Source: an uncultured Eubacterium sp. (GTDB lineage: Bacteria; Bacillota; Clostridia; Lachnospirales; Lachnospiraceae). Taken from it: a stretch of DNA of 64,000 nt. Position numbers and translations under genes: made by a program. The notes beneath the pieces are model-generated. The model was given only the letters and a program-made list of their open reading frames with translations, ran no database searches and was not told the DNA's origin. Of the stretch, positions 50,834 to 60,536 are shown piece by piece; the stretch's first letter is position 1, and every line of letters begins with the position of its first letter. The stretch covers positions 112,105-176,104 of the forward strand of contig CAJUTR010000003.1 of NCBI GenBank assembly GCA_910589665.1. Direction: 5' to 3'.

Positions 50834-53800
50834 CTATTTTTTAACTTCCATCCTCGGTATTACCGGTACAAGTGTATCGGCGTCCCACAACATTAAGGAC
50901 GACGGATAGGTTTCCGTATTCCATTCTGCTGGGATCGTTACATGGACATATCCGTTCGCATCCACTTCAACCCTCTTCTCAGCCATGCCCGCCATGCTGC
51001 CAGACCCGTCGTAAGCCGCCCAGACAGCACGCAATTTCCTCTTCTGGCCATTGTTTGAAAAGCAAAAATCCAGTTGTCCATCCGACAGTCCTGCGTAAGC
51101 CATAAATGGCTCTTCTCCGTCCGCAGAAGCCGATGCTTTCGCAGAAACATGTAACATGATCTTATTCGAAGAAACGGCACCGTCTTTGGATGACGCATAT
51201 ACTTTCAACATCTTTCCCTTCGCGCTCTCATTTACGGTCAGTACACCTTTGTCCGATATGGAAGCACCCTCAAATGGCAGGTTATCGATGGCATTTACGA
51301 CATGCCAGCTGACATCTGATGTGTTTCCTGAAAGGGAATGAACTTTTGCTGTAAACGGTATCTCACTCCCTGCATAAATACGCTGCTGCGTATCCGCCGA
51401 AGTAGAAATTTGGATCCGGTCACCGAGCACAAAGTCCACGGTTATGGTTTCATTTTTGTCAAGATCAAGGGCGATGTACGCTTTGTTCTGCTGATTGTAA
51501 TGAATGGCCTGTTTGCTTCCTCCCACCGATGCACTGCTCCAGGATGGGGCACACGACAAGGCGATCTCGTTATTGTCCCGATCTGACGTGATCGTTACCG
51601 ACGCACGTTTTTCATCCATATTCCATGTGATCTTATTTACCTCTGCCCGACACCGCGCCATCAGTCCCGTAATACTGCCCGCTCCGACGGAATCTAAAAG
51701 AGCTGGTAGTATTTCGATCTCTCCTGTATTCGAGTACAGAAGCGATTCATTGACAGCCCCCATGATACCAAATGCCGAGTCGGTACAATATGTGGACGAA
51801 TGGTTATCGTTATGTGACGTCATCATAGAACTGTACTGATAGTTATTTGTCATCAGGTAAAGAAGTACCGAGTTCAGGCTGTCAGGATCTTTCAAACGCG
51901 CTGCCACGAGCGCCTTATGCGTCGGACCGTGGGACTCGGATGCTTCTTTTCCGCCGTAGGCGGCAGAACGCTGGGCCATCGCTTCTAATATTCCCTCACG
52001 CAATGTATCATCGGTTTGCGTTTCATAGCCGGGCCATGCTGGATAAGCGTGGCTGACGTGCCTGTGCTGGTGTTTTTCACCGAGATTTTCGGTTGCCCAT
52101 TCCTTCAATTCCCCAGAATCCGCATAGAGGTAGTTCGGGATCTTGCTTTCAAAATCAGCCCATTTTTCCAGTTTTCCCGTGGCATCCATCGGTCCTGCTT
52201 CCTTTAAGATGGCCCTTGCCATAAATAACGTGTCGCGGGAGGCGGAAATATCCATCGTCGTATTATATGTCAGTGCATATATGGAATTATCTGCGCTGCC
52301 AGCCGGTGAGTTCTCCGGCGAATATCCAGGTGAAAACAAATACTTTGCTTCCGTATCTCCTGCTGCGATCGCTTCAGACAGCGTGGTTCCATCATCCAGG
52401 TGGATCGTTCCCGCTCCGTCCGTATAATAGCGCTCATCGACATACTGAAGCCAGAAATTCATCGTCTTATCTAACATCGGATACAGAATATCTTCCACGA
52501 GCTTCATTTTTCCCGTGCTGCGGATCCGCTCCACATCGGCGTCGGACCAGTCGAGTACGTGCCGGTTCCGGTCGAGGTCAATATCTTTGCCGAGCGGAAT
52601 CTCCTGATCTCCATAACACTGCCAGTACTCAAACATCGGCAGTATGAGCCAATCCGTAATGCCGTTTACATAAATGTGCGGGTATCCGCTCAGGAAATGG
52701 TAGCTGCCCGCCTGCCCAGTACCATCCACGCGCGGCGGCGCTTTGATCGCATCGGTCATGCCGTAAATATGGTTCGCATCCGTTTCCCAGTCCGCTACCA
52801 TACGGACGATAAAGTTGATGTACCCGTCACCGGCGCCTTCCATATTACCAGTATTCATACCAGAAACCTGAAGGTTCGTGTTCGCATCCAGCGTAAAGTC
52901 CCCGCTCCAGTCCGGATTCCACGCGCCGTTCCAGATCGCTCCCAGACGAGTCGTATGGTATCCGCTTGCACAGATGAGGCCAAAGCGGCCATTGTTGTAG
53001 ATCCTCTCTAAAAACGCCTTGTTGACCACGGTTTTATCGCTATTTTGTTTGGCGATCAACTCGGTATTCGTCAGCAGACGATCTGCCTTTTCCTCTTCTG
53101 TCTCACACAACTCGATCCGAACGTTATCAAACATCCCGCCATGTATGCTCACATGTGGATCCAATAACGCCCGGTACGATTCCTCATTGCTTGTTACGTT
53201 ATATTTTGCGATAACGGCGTCAATGTCACGCAAGAGGCGGTCATACAGCTTCTCTTTTACGTCCTCGGTGCTGTTACAGCCATCGTCCTGCCGGTCAACC
53301 TTTGAGATGAGCATTACCGATTTCGTTCCAGTGATCGCAATTTTCGGATCATTGGCATCAATAATGCGCCCCGTGCCAAATCCATTTGATTTATCAATTG
53401 TTCTCGTATCGGCACTATAGTCGATATTCCCGTCTGTAACGATACGCATCGCCGTTCCCCATCCGCCGTTCGCAAATAATACCTTTTCGCGGTTCTTATT
53501 TCCTTTCCGGTTCTGATCTGCATATTTTCCTACCATGCCGATGGCATATCCGTTCGCATCCTGTGTTACGATGTAATCGGAATCCGGACGAGGATTTACG
53601 GTGCCCTGATTTCTCATCTCTACCATATGATCGATACTGAGTGTAAGATCCAGCTCTCCATGATCCGGAGCTTCAATATATGTAACAATGACTTCATCAC
53701 TGCGCGAAGCAAACGAGCGTCTGTTCCATTCATTGCCATCCTTATCCTTCCACTGTGCTCCGACTTCACCCGTCTCATAATTCGTGTAACGGTTGTACAT

Positions 53801-54319
53801 TTCTTTATTTTCTTCGGTAAAATGATTATTTTTAATACGGAACTGACTGGCTGGCTGGTACGGTCTCGACCATGTCGTCCCCCACGAAGCCCCATACGAA
53901 TCCGTAGCAAATTTGTTTACCGCATTGATCCACGGAAAATCATTCTGCCCAGATCGGTTGACAGCGCCTTTGCGCTGTTGTTCCAAAATATCACTAATCA
54001 CAGGTGTTTCATAGAAATCTGTTCCATCCGTAACGATCTTCGTATTGTTAAAGATAAATACGTCCTCGTCTGGATCACAGCTCTCGATAAACGCAATCTC
54101 TCCGTTTGCCGATACGGACCCCTCACGCCAGGATTCTTTTTTTGTTCCCTTTTCTATCGTTGCGTAGGTGTTCTCATGAAAGCCAAGCGCCTCACCGATC
54201 CCGTACTTCCATTCGGTTGTCTCCGCATGGGACTTCGGCATGGAAACAAAGGCGGCCGCCGCCAGCGATGCACTTACCATAATCGCACTCCCCCATAACA
54301 ATTTTTTAATCCGTTTCAT
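50834..54319 (-). CDS. Secreted glycoside hydrolase family 95 protein with Ig-like tail
   Basis: A 1161-residue exported enzyme. A signal peptide (about 1-33, ending SHAE) is followed by the GH95 N-terminal beta domain (about 35-290), with NRRSFASRSDEVIVTYI typical, and an alpha-helical catalytic barrel (about 400-830). HRHVSHAYPAWPG and GEIEILPALLDSVGAGSITGLMARC are GH95 signatures. A Big_2-like Ig domain and a basic C-terminal module follow (about 900-1161). GH95 removes alpha-1,2-fucose or alpha-galactose from glycans such as xyloglucan side chains. The ATG at 54319 is used; GTG 54331 is a weaker choice. It follows the Fn3-protein gene by 66 bases and is probably in the same transcript. 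Confidence 0.85.
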   Translation of the reverse strand: MKRIKKLLWGSAIMVSASLAAAAFVSMPKSHAETTEWKYGIGEALGFHENTYATIEKGTKKESWREGSVSANGEIAFIESCDPDEDVFIFNNTKIVTDGTDFYETPVISDILEQQRKGAVNRSGQNDFPWINAVNKFATDSYGASWGTTWSRPYQPASQFRIKNNHFTEENKEMYNRYTNYETGEVGAQWKDKDGNEWNRRSFASRSDEVIVTYIEAPDHGELDLTLSIDHMVEMRNQGTVNPRPDSDYIVTQDANGYAIGMVGKYADQNRKGNKNREKVLFANGGWGTAMRIVTDGNIDYSADTRTIDKSNGFGTGRIIDANDPKIAITGTKSVMLISKVDRQDDGCNSTEDVKEKLYDRLLRDIDAVIAKYNVTSNEESYRALLDPHVSIHGGMFDNVRIELCETEEEKADRLLTNTELIAKQNSDKTVVNKAFLERIYNNGRFGLICASGYHTTRLGAIWNGAWNPDWSGDFTLDANTNLQVSGMNTGNMEGAGDGYINFIVRMVADWETDANHIYGMTDAIKAPPRVDGTGQAGSYHFLSGYPHIYVNGITDWLILPMFEYWQCYGDQEIPLGKDIDLDRNRHVLDWSDADVERIRSTGKMKLVEDILYPMLDKTMNFWLQYVDERYYTDGAGTIHLDDGTTLSEAIAAGDTEAKYLFSPGYSPENSPAGSADNSIYALTYNTTMDISASRDTLFMARAILKEAGPMDATGKLEKWADFESKIPNYLYADSGELKEWATENLGEKHQHRHVSHAYPAWPGYETQTDDTLREGILEAMAQRSAAYGGKEASESHGPTHKALVAARLKDPDSLNSVLLYLMTNNYQYSSMMTSHNDNHSSTYCTDSAFGIMGAVNESLLYSNTGEIEILPALLDSVGAGSITGLMARCRAEVNKITWNMDEKRASVTITSDRDNNEIALSCAPSWSSASVGGSKQAIHYNQQNKAYIALDLDKNETITVDFVLGDRIQISTSADTQQRIYAGSEIPFTAKVHSLSGNTSDVSWHVVNAIDNLPFEGASISDKGVLTVNESAKGKMLKVYASSKDGAVSSNKIMLHVSAKASASADGEEPFMAYAGLSDGQLDFCFSNNGQKRKLRAVWAAYDGSGSMAGMAEKRVEVDANGYVHVTIPAEWNTETYPSSLMLWDADTLVPVIPRMEVKK

Positions 54320-54385
54320 ATCATCTCGCACCTTTCTTCATCTTCTTGCCCTTCCAGTCTTTTTTCACCGCTGGATGACCACACG

Positions 54386-55141
54386 TCAGCGGACTTTGAC
54401 CTTTACGGCTTTTGACCACTTTCCGGCAATTTTCTTTTTCCCAGACAGCTTGTATGCCTTCACCTTAACATAATATACCTTGCCGCTCTTCATTTTCTTT
54501 AACGTGGCTTTTTTCTTTGAACCGCCTTTTACGGTCAGCTTTGTTTTATATGTTCCGTTTTTTTTCGTTGCTGTGCCGATGATATATCCCTTTGCTTTCG
54601 ACACTTTCTTCCACGTTACCTGAATCTTCTTTTTGCCTTTTGCTTTCGCTTTTACGCCAGCTGGCGCTTTTAGCGCTTTTTTCCTCACGGTATTTTTTTG
54701 TTCCGGTGATGCTGGCTTTGGTGTCTGTATGGTTCCGGAAGGTGGCGCAGCCGCGTCGGTTAACATTTGGAATGTTTTAACGATCTGTTCTTTTTCCGAT
54801 GTGATCACAAGTGTATACTCTCCCTTGATCAACTGCTTGCGGATCGGAAAGGAAAAAGATGTCGTTGTGCTTCCTGTATACTGATTTACATATACAATGG
54901 CATTTTTGTTTGCTGTTAGATCATTTACCGCACCTGTTTTACCAGGTTCATAACAGACGACGGAAATTTCCTTTCCGCCTAGACTCGCGTCGGTGATCGT
55001 GACCGTTACTGTCGCATGGGATGCGTTTGGTGAAATGGTTACAGAATCGCTGTTTGCCATCGCATGATCTGCCGGCAGAAATAAAAGAATGCCAAACAGA
55101 AACGCAAGTACAGACAGGATACATATCCTATTTCGTCGCAT
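54386..55141 (-). CDS. Secreted Fn3-domain surface protein
   Basis: A 251-residue exported protein: a signal peptide (about 1-29, ending AMAN), a beta-rich region (about 33-130, with EYTLVITSEKEQIVKTF), a Pro/Ser linker, and a very basic fibronectin type III domain (about 160-251, KIQVTWKKVSKAKGYIIGTATKKNGTYK and YYVKVKAYK). No catalytic domain. The same Fn3 type ends the GH43-CBM6 protein at 58679-60511. It probably binds polysaccharide or the wall through the basic domain. GGAGGAG precedes the start; GH95 follows. Confidence 0.7.
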   Translation of the reverse strand: MRRNRICILSVLAFLFGILLFLPADHAMANSDSVTISPNASHATVTVTITDASLGGKEISVVCYEPGKTGAVNDLTANKNAIVYVNQYTGSTTTSFSFPIRKQLIKGEYTLVITSEKEQIVKTFQMLTDAAAPPSGTIQTPKPASPEQKNTVRKKALKAPAGVKAKAKGKKKIQVTWKKVSKAKGYIIGTATKKNGTYKTKLTVKGGSKKKATLKKMKSGKVYYVKVKAYKLSGKKKIAGKWSKAVKVKVR

Positions 55142-55224
55142 AAGCTGACTCCTCCTTTAACTCCTGATTTTTTGTATCTTTCTACGTTTATTATACATGC
55201 TGGGACTGATTTTTTTTATAGTTT

Positions 55225-55257
55225 AATGTGACATATTACAGTCGGATCTGTCACATT
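55225..55257. promoter_or_regulatory. Perfect inverted repeat upstream of the Fn3-GH95 unit
   Basis: AATGTGACA (55225-55233) and TGTCACATT (55249-55257) form a perfect 9-base inverted repeat with 15 bases between. It lies 84 bases upstream of the Fn3-protein start. On the minus strand TATAAT at 55194-55189 is a possible -10 box. A regulator-binding operator is the likeliest reading; no known site fits. Confidence 0.4.
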
Positions 55258-55285
55258 GGCGCAGAAGCTAAAAACTGGTAAAGAA

Positions 55286-55321
55286 AACCAGCTACTTCTT
55301 AATTAAGAGAAGTAACTGGTT
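55286..55321 (-). terminator. Terminator of the Big_2/CBM-like gene
   Basis: AACCAG-TACTTCT and its partner AGAAGTA-CTGGTT form a stem of about 14 pairs around TTAATTAAG with one mismatch. Read on the minus strand it is followed by TTTTCTTT, so it ends the gene at 55345-57039. Confidence 0.8.
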
Positions 55322-55344
55322 CTTGCAAAAACAAAGTCACATAC

Positions 55345-57039
55345 TTATTTTTCAATCAATTCAATTGATTTGACTGTTACAGTAGACTGTACCGATTCGT
55401 CTTTCTGATGACCATTGTACTTAATCTGCAAAGCAATGATACCACAATCAGCACCTAAGTCTGTGTCTTGAGGAATGGTTACTGTCGACAAATCCATTTC
55501 GTATACATTATCCGAATCTCCACCTGTCATTGACGGATACGCACCTGGCGTCTCTCCTTCTTTAGAAGGTACATTGAGAGCTTTTCCATCAATCGCAGCC
55601 GCAACCGGATCTCCACCCCACGGTGGAGTTTTCTTTCCATCACAAATCAATCCTAAATACAATCCAAGCGCATCTGGATCCGTTTCTTTCCCAGATAACT
55701 TAATACGAATCTTAGAATATTTTGTGTAATCGAAATGGCTCTTATCTGGATTCAGATAAAAATTCAAACCACCACCTGAATATTTTGCAGTTGTGTAGAA
55801 TGTAATACTACCATTACTGTTTTCAAATCCCTTGTTAGAACTATTCCAGTCTGCATCAAACAATGGTCCTGCCGGATAAGAATTAGCGACTGTCAGCGCA
55901 ACATCTGATTCCTCTCCAGTAGATGTACCCGAACCGGGCGTTTCTATAACAGGTGTGTCTACACCTGGATTCGATGCACCAGGATCTTCCGTCGTTGAAC
56001 CAATCTTGTCGCCGTAACGGATCCAAATACCTGTGATCGTAACTCCTTCCAGATAAGTTCCGTAAGAAGGTCCTTTCAGCAGGAGCGTGGTCGCAAGTGT
56101 ATCTTCAGAACCGTCATGATTCGTATGCTCTAACGTAGCCTGAAGGTGGAACGGCTTTCCTAACTGGTACAGGTCTTCATTTCCAGCCTCCGTACCAATA
56201 CCTACTGAACTTTCTGTGAAGTAGTACTGCTGTGAAATTGTTGCACCAGTAGCATTTGCCAGCCAGAAACGGAAACCGCTCGACTGCTCTGCAAGCGACC
56301 CACGAATGAGAATTTCCACTTTCTGACCAATCTGATCGATCGCCGGTGTTTCCGGAAGCGGAACGGTCTCTAATTCTGTATCGTCTAGAAGGAACTGATT
56401 TCCTGTTTCAAAATAATTGCCTTCTCCACCACTCCAGCTAGACAGATCAAGTTTCACCCATCCGCCTCCCGGTGACGGAGTATATAGATCCGGTGTCGGA
56501 GTCGGTTTTTCCGTCGGTGGCGGTGTTGGCGGCTTCGACGGCTTATCCGTCGGAGGCAGTGTCGGTGCCTTTGTCGGCTGTTGTGTTGACGGCTGAGAAG
56601 CTGCCGGAACATCTGGTGCCTTTGAAGGCTGGTTTGGATTTGCAGATGGTACAACTGCCGGCGGTGTCGGTGCCTTTGTTACAGCAGGCTTCTTAACAGG
56701 CTTTACCGTAACCGTAACGGTACCAAGTTTACGTGTTTTCTTCCCCTTTTTTTCTGTAACCGTAATCTTAGTACTTCCTTTTTTCTTACCAGTTACAACA
56801 CCTTTGCTGCTGACTTTAGCAATAGAAGCTTTTTTTGATTTGAACTTATATTTAGCTTTCTTTGCTTTATTTTTGATTTTGATTGTTTTTTTCTTACCAA
56901 CCGTAACTGTCAGCTTTTTGGCTGATAATTTAGCCTTTTTAGCGGCTTGGGCTTCCGTTCCCGGCAAACCCGTAAAAACAAGGGCAGCTGCCATTAGTAC
57001 GGCAATATTTCTACCCAATCTAGTTTTGTAAGTACTCAT
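55345..57039 (-). CDS. Secreted Big_2-domain protein with carbohydrate-binding-like modules
   Basis: A 564-residue exported protein. The signal peptide (about 1-32, ending AQAA) leads into a very lysine-rich Big_2 Ig-like domain (about 34-113), a Pro/Thr/Lys linker (about 115-190) and two beta-rich regions (about 190-350 and 375-564) that resemble carbohydrate-binding modules, with many Trp, Tyr and Asp (WVKLDLSSWSGGEGNYF, NFYLNPDKSHFDYTKYSKI). No hydrolase motif is visible. The same Big_2 type opens the GH141-like protein. It probably binds plant polysaccharide at the cell surface and presents it to the enzymes. Own promoter at 57071-57099. Confidence 0.65.
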   Translation of the reverse strand: MSTYKTRLGRNIAVLMAAALVFTGLPGTEAQAAKKAKLSAKKLTVTVGKKKTIKIKNKAKKAKYKFKSKKASIAKVSSKGVVTGKKKGSTKITVTEKKGKKTRKLGTVTVTVKPVKKPAVTKAPTPPAVVPSANPNQPSKAPDVPAASQPSTQQPTKAPTLPPTDKPSKPPTPPPTEKPTPTPDLYTPSPGGGWVKLDLSSWSGGEGNYFETGNQFLLDDTELETVPLPETPAIDQIGQKVEILIRGSLAEQSSGFRFWLANATGATISQQYYFTESSVGIGTEAGNEDLYQLGKPFHLQATLEHTNHDGSEDTLATTLLLKGPSYGTYLEGVTITGIWIRYGDKIGSTTEDPGASNPGVDTPVIETPGSGTSTGEESDVALTVANSYPAGPLFDADWNSSNKGFENSNGSITFYTTAKYSGGGLNFYLNPDKSHFDYTKYSKIRIKLSGKETDPDALGLYLGLICDGKKTPPWGGDPVAAAIDGKALNVPSKEGETPGAYPSMTGGDSDNVYEMDLSTVTIPQDTDLGADCGIIALQIKYNGHQKDESVQSTVTVKSIELIEK

Positions 57040-57070
57040 TTATACCCTCCTTTTAGTATGTGATAGTTTT

Positions 57071-57099
57071 ATTATAGCATAGATAAGAAATGAACGCAA
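57071..57099 (-). promoter_or_regulatory. Sigma-A promoter of the Big_2/CBM-like gene
   Basis: On the minus strand TTGCGT (57099-57094) and TATAAT (57076-57071) are 17 bases apart, 31 bases before the start codon, and AAGGAGGG serves as ribosome site. Confidence 0.75.
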
Positions 57100-57168
57100 G
57101 AAATAAATGCCTTCTTTGGTAGTCTTTCTTTTATAAAATTCCTCGACAAAACATGATTTTGTACTTAA

Positions 57169-58668
57169 CTAGCAGACCTGAAAATCCGGCTCCCCATTTT
57201 CCTTGAAATGAATGCGGTGGAGCATCGTACTCCGCGGAGAATCATAGGCAGTTACTTCACCGTGATAGACGATGTAAGTATCCCCGATTTTATCCTGAAA
57301 AAAAGAATTGTGTCCGGGGCCGTAAATGCCATCCAGATCCGCTGTCGAAAGTACCGGATACGGATTCTTTTTCCAACGCGCCGTATCCAGCGGATCCTCG
57401 TCCCGCCCGATGCTCAATAATCCAATGGCATACGTCCAGTTACAGGCAGATCCGCCCGAATACGTCAAGTAAATACGGTCACCCGTTACGAGTGGATAAG
57501 GTCCCTCATTATTGATCGTACCTGCGACATTTTCCCATCCGTATAGCGGGCGCGACAAAAGAACCGGGTCGCTTGTCAGACGCCACGGCTGGGCAGGGTC
57601 GGTTGACGCGATGTAAAGCATGGAACCGGTATCTCCCTCCGACATACAGTGTTCGCGATAAGACCAGACAAGGTAAGAATTCCCAGCATTGCTAAAATGT
57701 GTCATATCCAGCGTAATCCCTTTTTCACCGAGAAAGGTCCCATCTTTTTTTCTGACGCGCACCGGATCTTCCCAGTCATCCGCACGGAGGATCGATCCAT
57801 GTTCTTTTAACCGCATCATATGGCACTGTGGATCAAACGTATGCCCGCTAACAGCAAACAACAGATATACGCGTCCTCCGATCACATGGAATTCCGGTGC
57901 CCAAAAGGTCTGGATCAATCCTTTTTCTATATTTTTGTCAAGAATCAGATGTTGTGGCGTATCAGGAAGGAATAGATCCCGTACGCGGTCGGCCTCGCGT
58001 ACAAGAAAACCGACATCGCCCGTATTATCGTTTGTAGCAATATAATAATACTTCTCATTCCATAAAAAAATAACCGGATCGGCAAAACCAGAAGCAAGCG
58101 GAAAAGAATCCGCGGGCCACTCATCGAAACATCTGGTATGTTCGTCCTGCGTGGGCAGGTAATACCGCATAATGGTTTCATAAAGTCTGGTTTCAATCTC
58201 GATACGGCTGCAGGAAGAAACGTCGGGAAATGGATAGGGAAACTCTTCTTCCCCGTCTAGACATAATTCCTCTATCGGAATCACACGGAGGCGTGGGTGA
58301 TGTGTTACATCAACCACGCCGCATTCCTCAAACGAGATAAAATCTTTCGTCAGCCATAAAAGCCGTTCCGAAGCTTCTCTGCATTCTTCCATCCCGTCAT
58401 GGCTGATCCTCTTGGCGACGATCGCATACTCCACTTCTGATCCATCTCCGTCTCTCAGTGAAATTACGACCGGTTCCGCAAGACTCTTTCCTAGGATCTG
58501 GTTCTCCCGGCTGATTTCTGCCTCGGCATATAAGATCCCCTCGTTTTGATTTAACGGTACAGCTGTTCCACCTTGTACGGAAACAGCAATATGTATGCTG
58601 TTTCCGTATTCCGGGGGACAGAAGCTGTCGTTTGGGGTGCGCGTATAAACGAACAGTTCTGGTTTCAT
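57169..58668 (-). CDS. Cytoplasmic GH43 glycosidase
   Basis: A 499-residue GH43 enzyme without signal peptide. An N-terminal beta domain (about 1-170) precedes the five-bladed propeller (about 190-499). Catalytic candidates are the Asp in GFADPVIFL, the Asp in TLDMTHFSN and the Glu in NNEGPYPL. It resembles the secreted GH43 at 16643-19174 (YYYIATN, FWAPEFHV, YGPGHNS) but lacks its export and surface modules, so it would act on imported arabino- or xylo-oligosaccharides. It starts 10 bases after the secreted GH43-CBM6 gene and is probably co-transcribed with it. Confidence 0.83.
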   Translation of the reverse strand: MKPELFVYTRTPNDSFCPPEYGNSIHIAVSVQGGTAVPLNQNEGILYAEAEISRENQILGKSLAEPVVISLRDGDGSEVEYAIVAKRISHDGMEECREASERLLWLTKDFISFEECGVVDVTHHPRLRVIPIEELCLDGEEEFPYPFPDVSSCSRIEIETRLYETIMRYYLPTQDEHTRCFDEWPADSFPLASGFADPVIFLWNEKYYYIATNDNTGDVGFLVREADRVRDLFLPDTPQHLILDKNIEKGLIQTFWAPEFHVIGGRVYLLFAVSGHTFDPQCHMMRLKEHGSILRADDWEDPVRVRKKDGTFLGEKGITLDMTHFSNAGNSYLVWSYREHCMSEGDTGSMLYIASTDPAQPWRLTSDPVLLSRPLYGWENVAGTINNEGPYPLVTGDRIYLTYSGGSACNWTYAIGLLSIGRDEDPLDTARWKKNPYPVLSTADLDGIYGPGHNSFFQDKIGDTYIVYHGEVTAYDSPRSTMLHRIHFKENGEPDFQVC

Positions 58669-58678
58669 TGAAAACTCC

Positions 58679-60511
58679 TTATCCGTTAAATTTCTTTACC
58701 GAACTATAGCTTCCATATACTTTTTTGCCAGCCTGGTCTTTTTGGTAAGCCCGCACTTTTACAAAGTATTTTTTGCCCCTTTTCAATTTCTTGATCGTGT
58801 ATGACGTCTTTTTCGTGCTGGATTTCTTAACACCTTTTTTCATTTTCTTATCCGTGGCATATACGACCTGATAACCGTCCGCATTTTTTACCGCTTTCCA
58901 CGAAACTTTTGCTTTCTTGCCCTTCTGTTTTTTCACAGAAAGTCCTTTCGTCTTTGCTACCATGATCTTTTCGTTTTTCGGTTGTGCTGGCGGCGTTACG
59001 GTCGGAGCCGGGGCTGGTGTCACAACTGCCGGCGGCGCTGGTGTCTGCGGCGGTGCCGGTGTTACGGTCGGTTCTGGCTCCGGTTCTTTTTCAAACTGCC
59101 AGTAATCAAACTTAAACAGCTCCTCTTCCCCGCTTCCAGTAAAGAGGAAATAAAGATCATGTACACCGGTCGTCGGTGTTATATCTATGGTACACGTCTC
59201 ATATTTTTCTTTGCTTCCCGTATTCGGAACCTGGATCGTACCAATCTTTTCACCATCTTCAGAATCCAAACGGACTTCGATAGCGGCGTTTTCGCTATCT
59301 GAGGCAACAGACGCATGGAAACGGATGGCTTCTTTATCACCAAAATCAACATTTTCTACTTTTAAGCTGCTTCCATCTTTGATGTCACAGACCGATACGC
59401 CGCCCTGTTTGTTCATTTCTGTTTCCACAGCGGTACCCCAGGCAAATGTTTCTGCCTCTGTCCGGTTAAACGGATTCAGTGTACCGATCGCATCCGGGCC
59501 TTCTACTGACATTTTAAGTTCTGGGATCGAACCGTCCTCGTTATAAGTAAATTCCTCTACGCACACGGAACGGTGGTAAGCGCCTCCTCCAGCTAACGGC
59601 TGGCTATGGTAGAACATATAGGAATGTCCCTGGAAATCCACCACGCCCGGATGATTGGTATAGCAGGCCGGCGAACTTCCCAGTCCCTGCGGGGCCATGA
59701 ACTCTCCTTTAAATTCCCACGGCCCGGTCGGCCACTGGCTGGTCGAATAGGCTAAACTCTCCTGGCCGGACTTCATAAATGCCGCGTAAACCATATAGTA
59801 CAGGTCGCCGCGTTTGTAAAACCAGGGGCCTTCTCCATAGGCGCACTTCCGGTCATTCTGTGCTTTTGGCCCGAACGCTTCCTCGGTCATGTCTATGCTG
59901 ACAATTCCCTTTTTACCGATACTTTCGTCATAGGAAATCATATCCTCATTCAGCTGCACATAGCGGAGACTCGGATTTCCAAAATATAAGTACGCCTGAC
60001 CGTCATCGTCGATATATACGGTCGGGTCAATGTTATTCCATGTGCCGTCATCGACGAGCGGCTTTCCGATGGCGTCAACAAACGGACCTTCCGGTTTATC
60101 GCTGACACCGACGCCGATCACCATACCGCCGCCCTGCTTATGGATCGGTACATATAAATAAAATTTGCCGTTCCGCTCCACACACTGGGGCGCCCATGCT
60201 CTCGGGTCTTTCGTATCTGCCCATGTAAACGAATCGTAACTCATGACCGTTCCAAGATCCGTCCAGTTAACCATGTCCTTTGTCGAATAACATTTCCAGT
60301 CATTCATCGTATAGAAATTTCCTACCAGCTCATCCTCATCGTGCGACGTATAGAGATACAACGTATCCCCAGATGCCATCGGCGCCGGATCCGCCGTGTA
60401 GATATTCTGTACGACCGGATTATCTGCCTGAGCCGGAATATTAGAAACCATGATTCCGGAACACAGGGTCAATAATCCTACAAGAGCTTTTACACCTGTT
60501 TTTTTCTTCAT
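58679..60511 (-). CDS. Secreted GH43 arabinofuranosidase/xylosidase with CBM6 and Fn3
   Basis: A 610-residue exported enzyme: signal peptide (about 1-30), GH43 propeller (about 35-335), CBM6-like domain (about 350-475), Pro/Thr/Ala linker (about 477-515) and a basic Fn3 module (about 525-610). The catalytic triad is seen as Asp in YTADPAP, Asp in NNIDPTVY and Glu in YGEGPWF. The GH43-CBM6 arrangement matches arabinoxylan arabinofuranohydrolases, which strip arabinose from xylan, though xylosidase activity is possible. The ATG at 60511 is preferred because AGGA is better spaced to it than to 60517. Confidence 0.86.
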   Translation of the reverse strand: MKKKTGVKALVGLLTLCSGIMVSNIPAQADNPVVQNIYTADPAPMASGDTLYLYTSHDEDELVGNFYTMNDWKCYSTKDMVNWTDLGTVMSYDSFTWADTKDPRAWAPQCVERNGKFYLYVPIHKQGGGMVIGVGVSDKPEGPFVDAIGKPLVDDGTWNNIDPTVYIDDDGQAYLYFGNPSLRYVQLNEDMISYDESIGKKGIVSIDMTEEAFGPKAQNDRKCAYGEGPWFYKRGDLYYMVYAAFMKSGQESLAYSTSQWPTGPWEFKGEFMAPQGLGSSPACYTNHPGVVDFQGHSYMFYHSQPLAGGGAYHRSVCVEEFTYNEDGSIPELKMSVEGPDAIGTLNPFNRTEAETFAWGTAVETEMNKQGGVSVCDIKDGSSLKVENVDFGDKEAIRFHASVASDSENAAIEVRLDSEDGEKIGTIQVPNTGSKEKYETCTIDITPTTGVHDLYFLFTGSGEEELFKFDYWQFEKEPEPEPTVTPAPPQTPAPPAVVTPAPAPTVTPPAQPKNEKIMVAKTKGLSVKKQKGKKAKVSWKAVKNADGYQVVYATDKKMKKGVKKSSTKKTSYTIKKLKRGKKYFVKVRAYQKDQAGKKVYGSYSSVKKFNG

Positions 60512-60536
60512 TTTCATTCTTCCTTTCTTTTTTTAT

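Noticed and set aside
53627..54298. Plus-strand open frame of 223 codons
   Set aside because: Antisense to the GH95 gene, with no ribosome site or domain.
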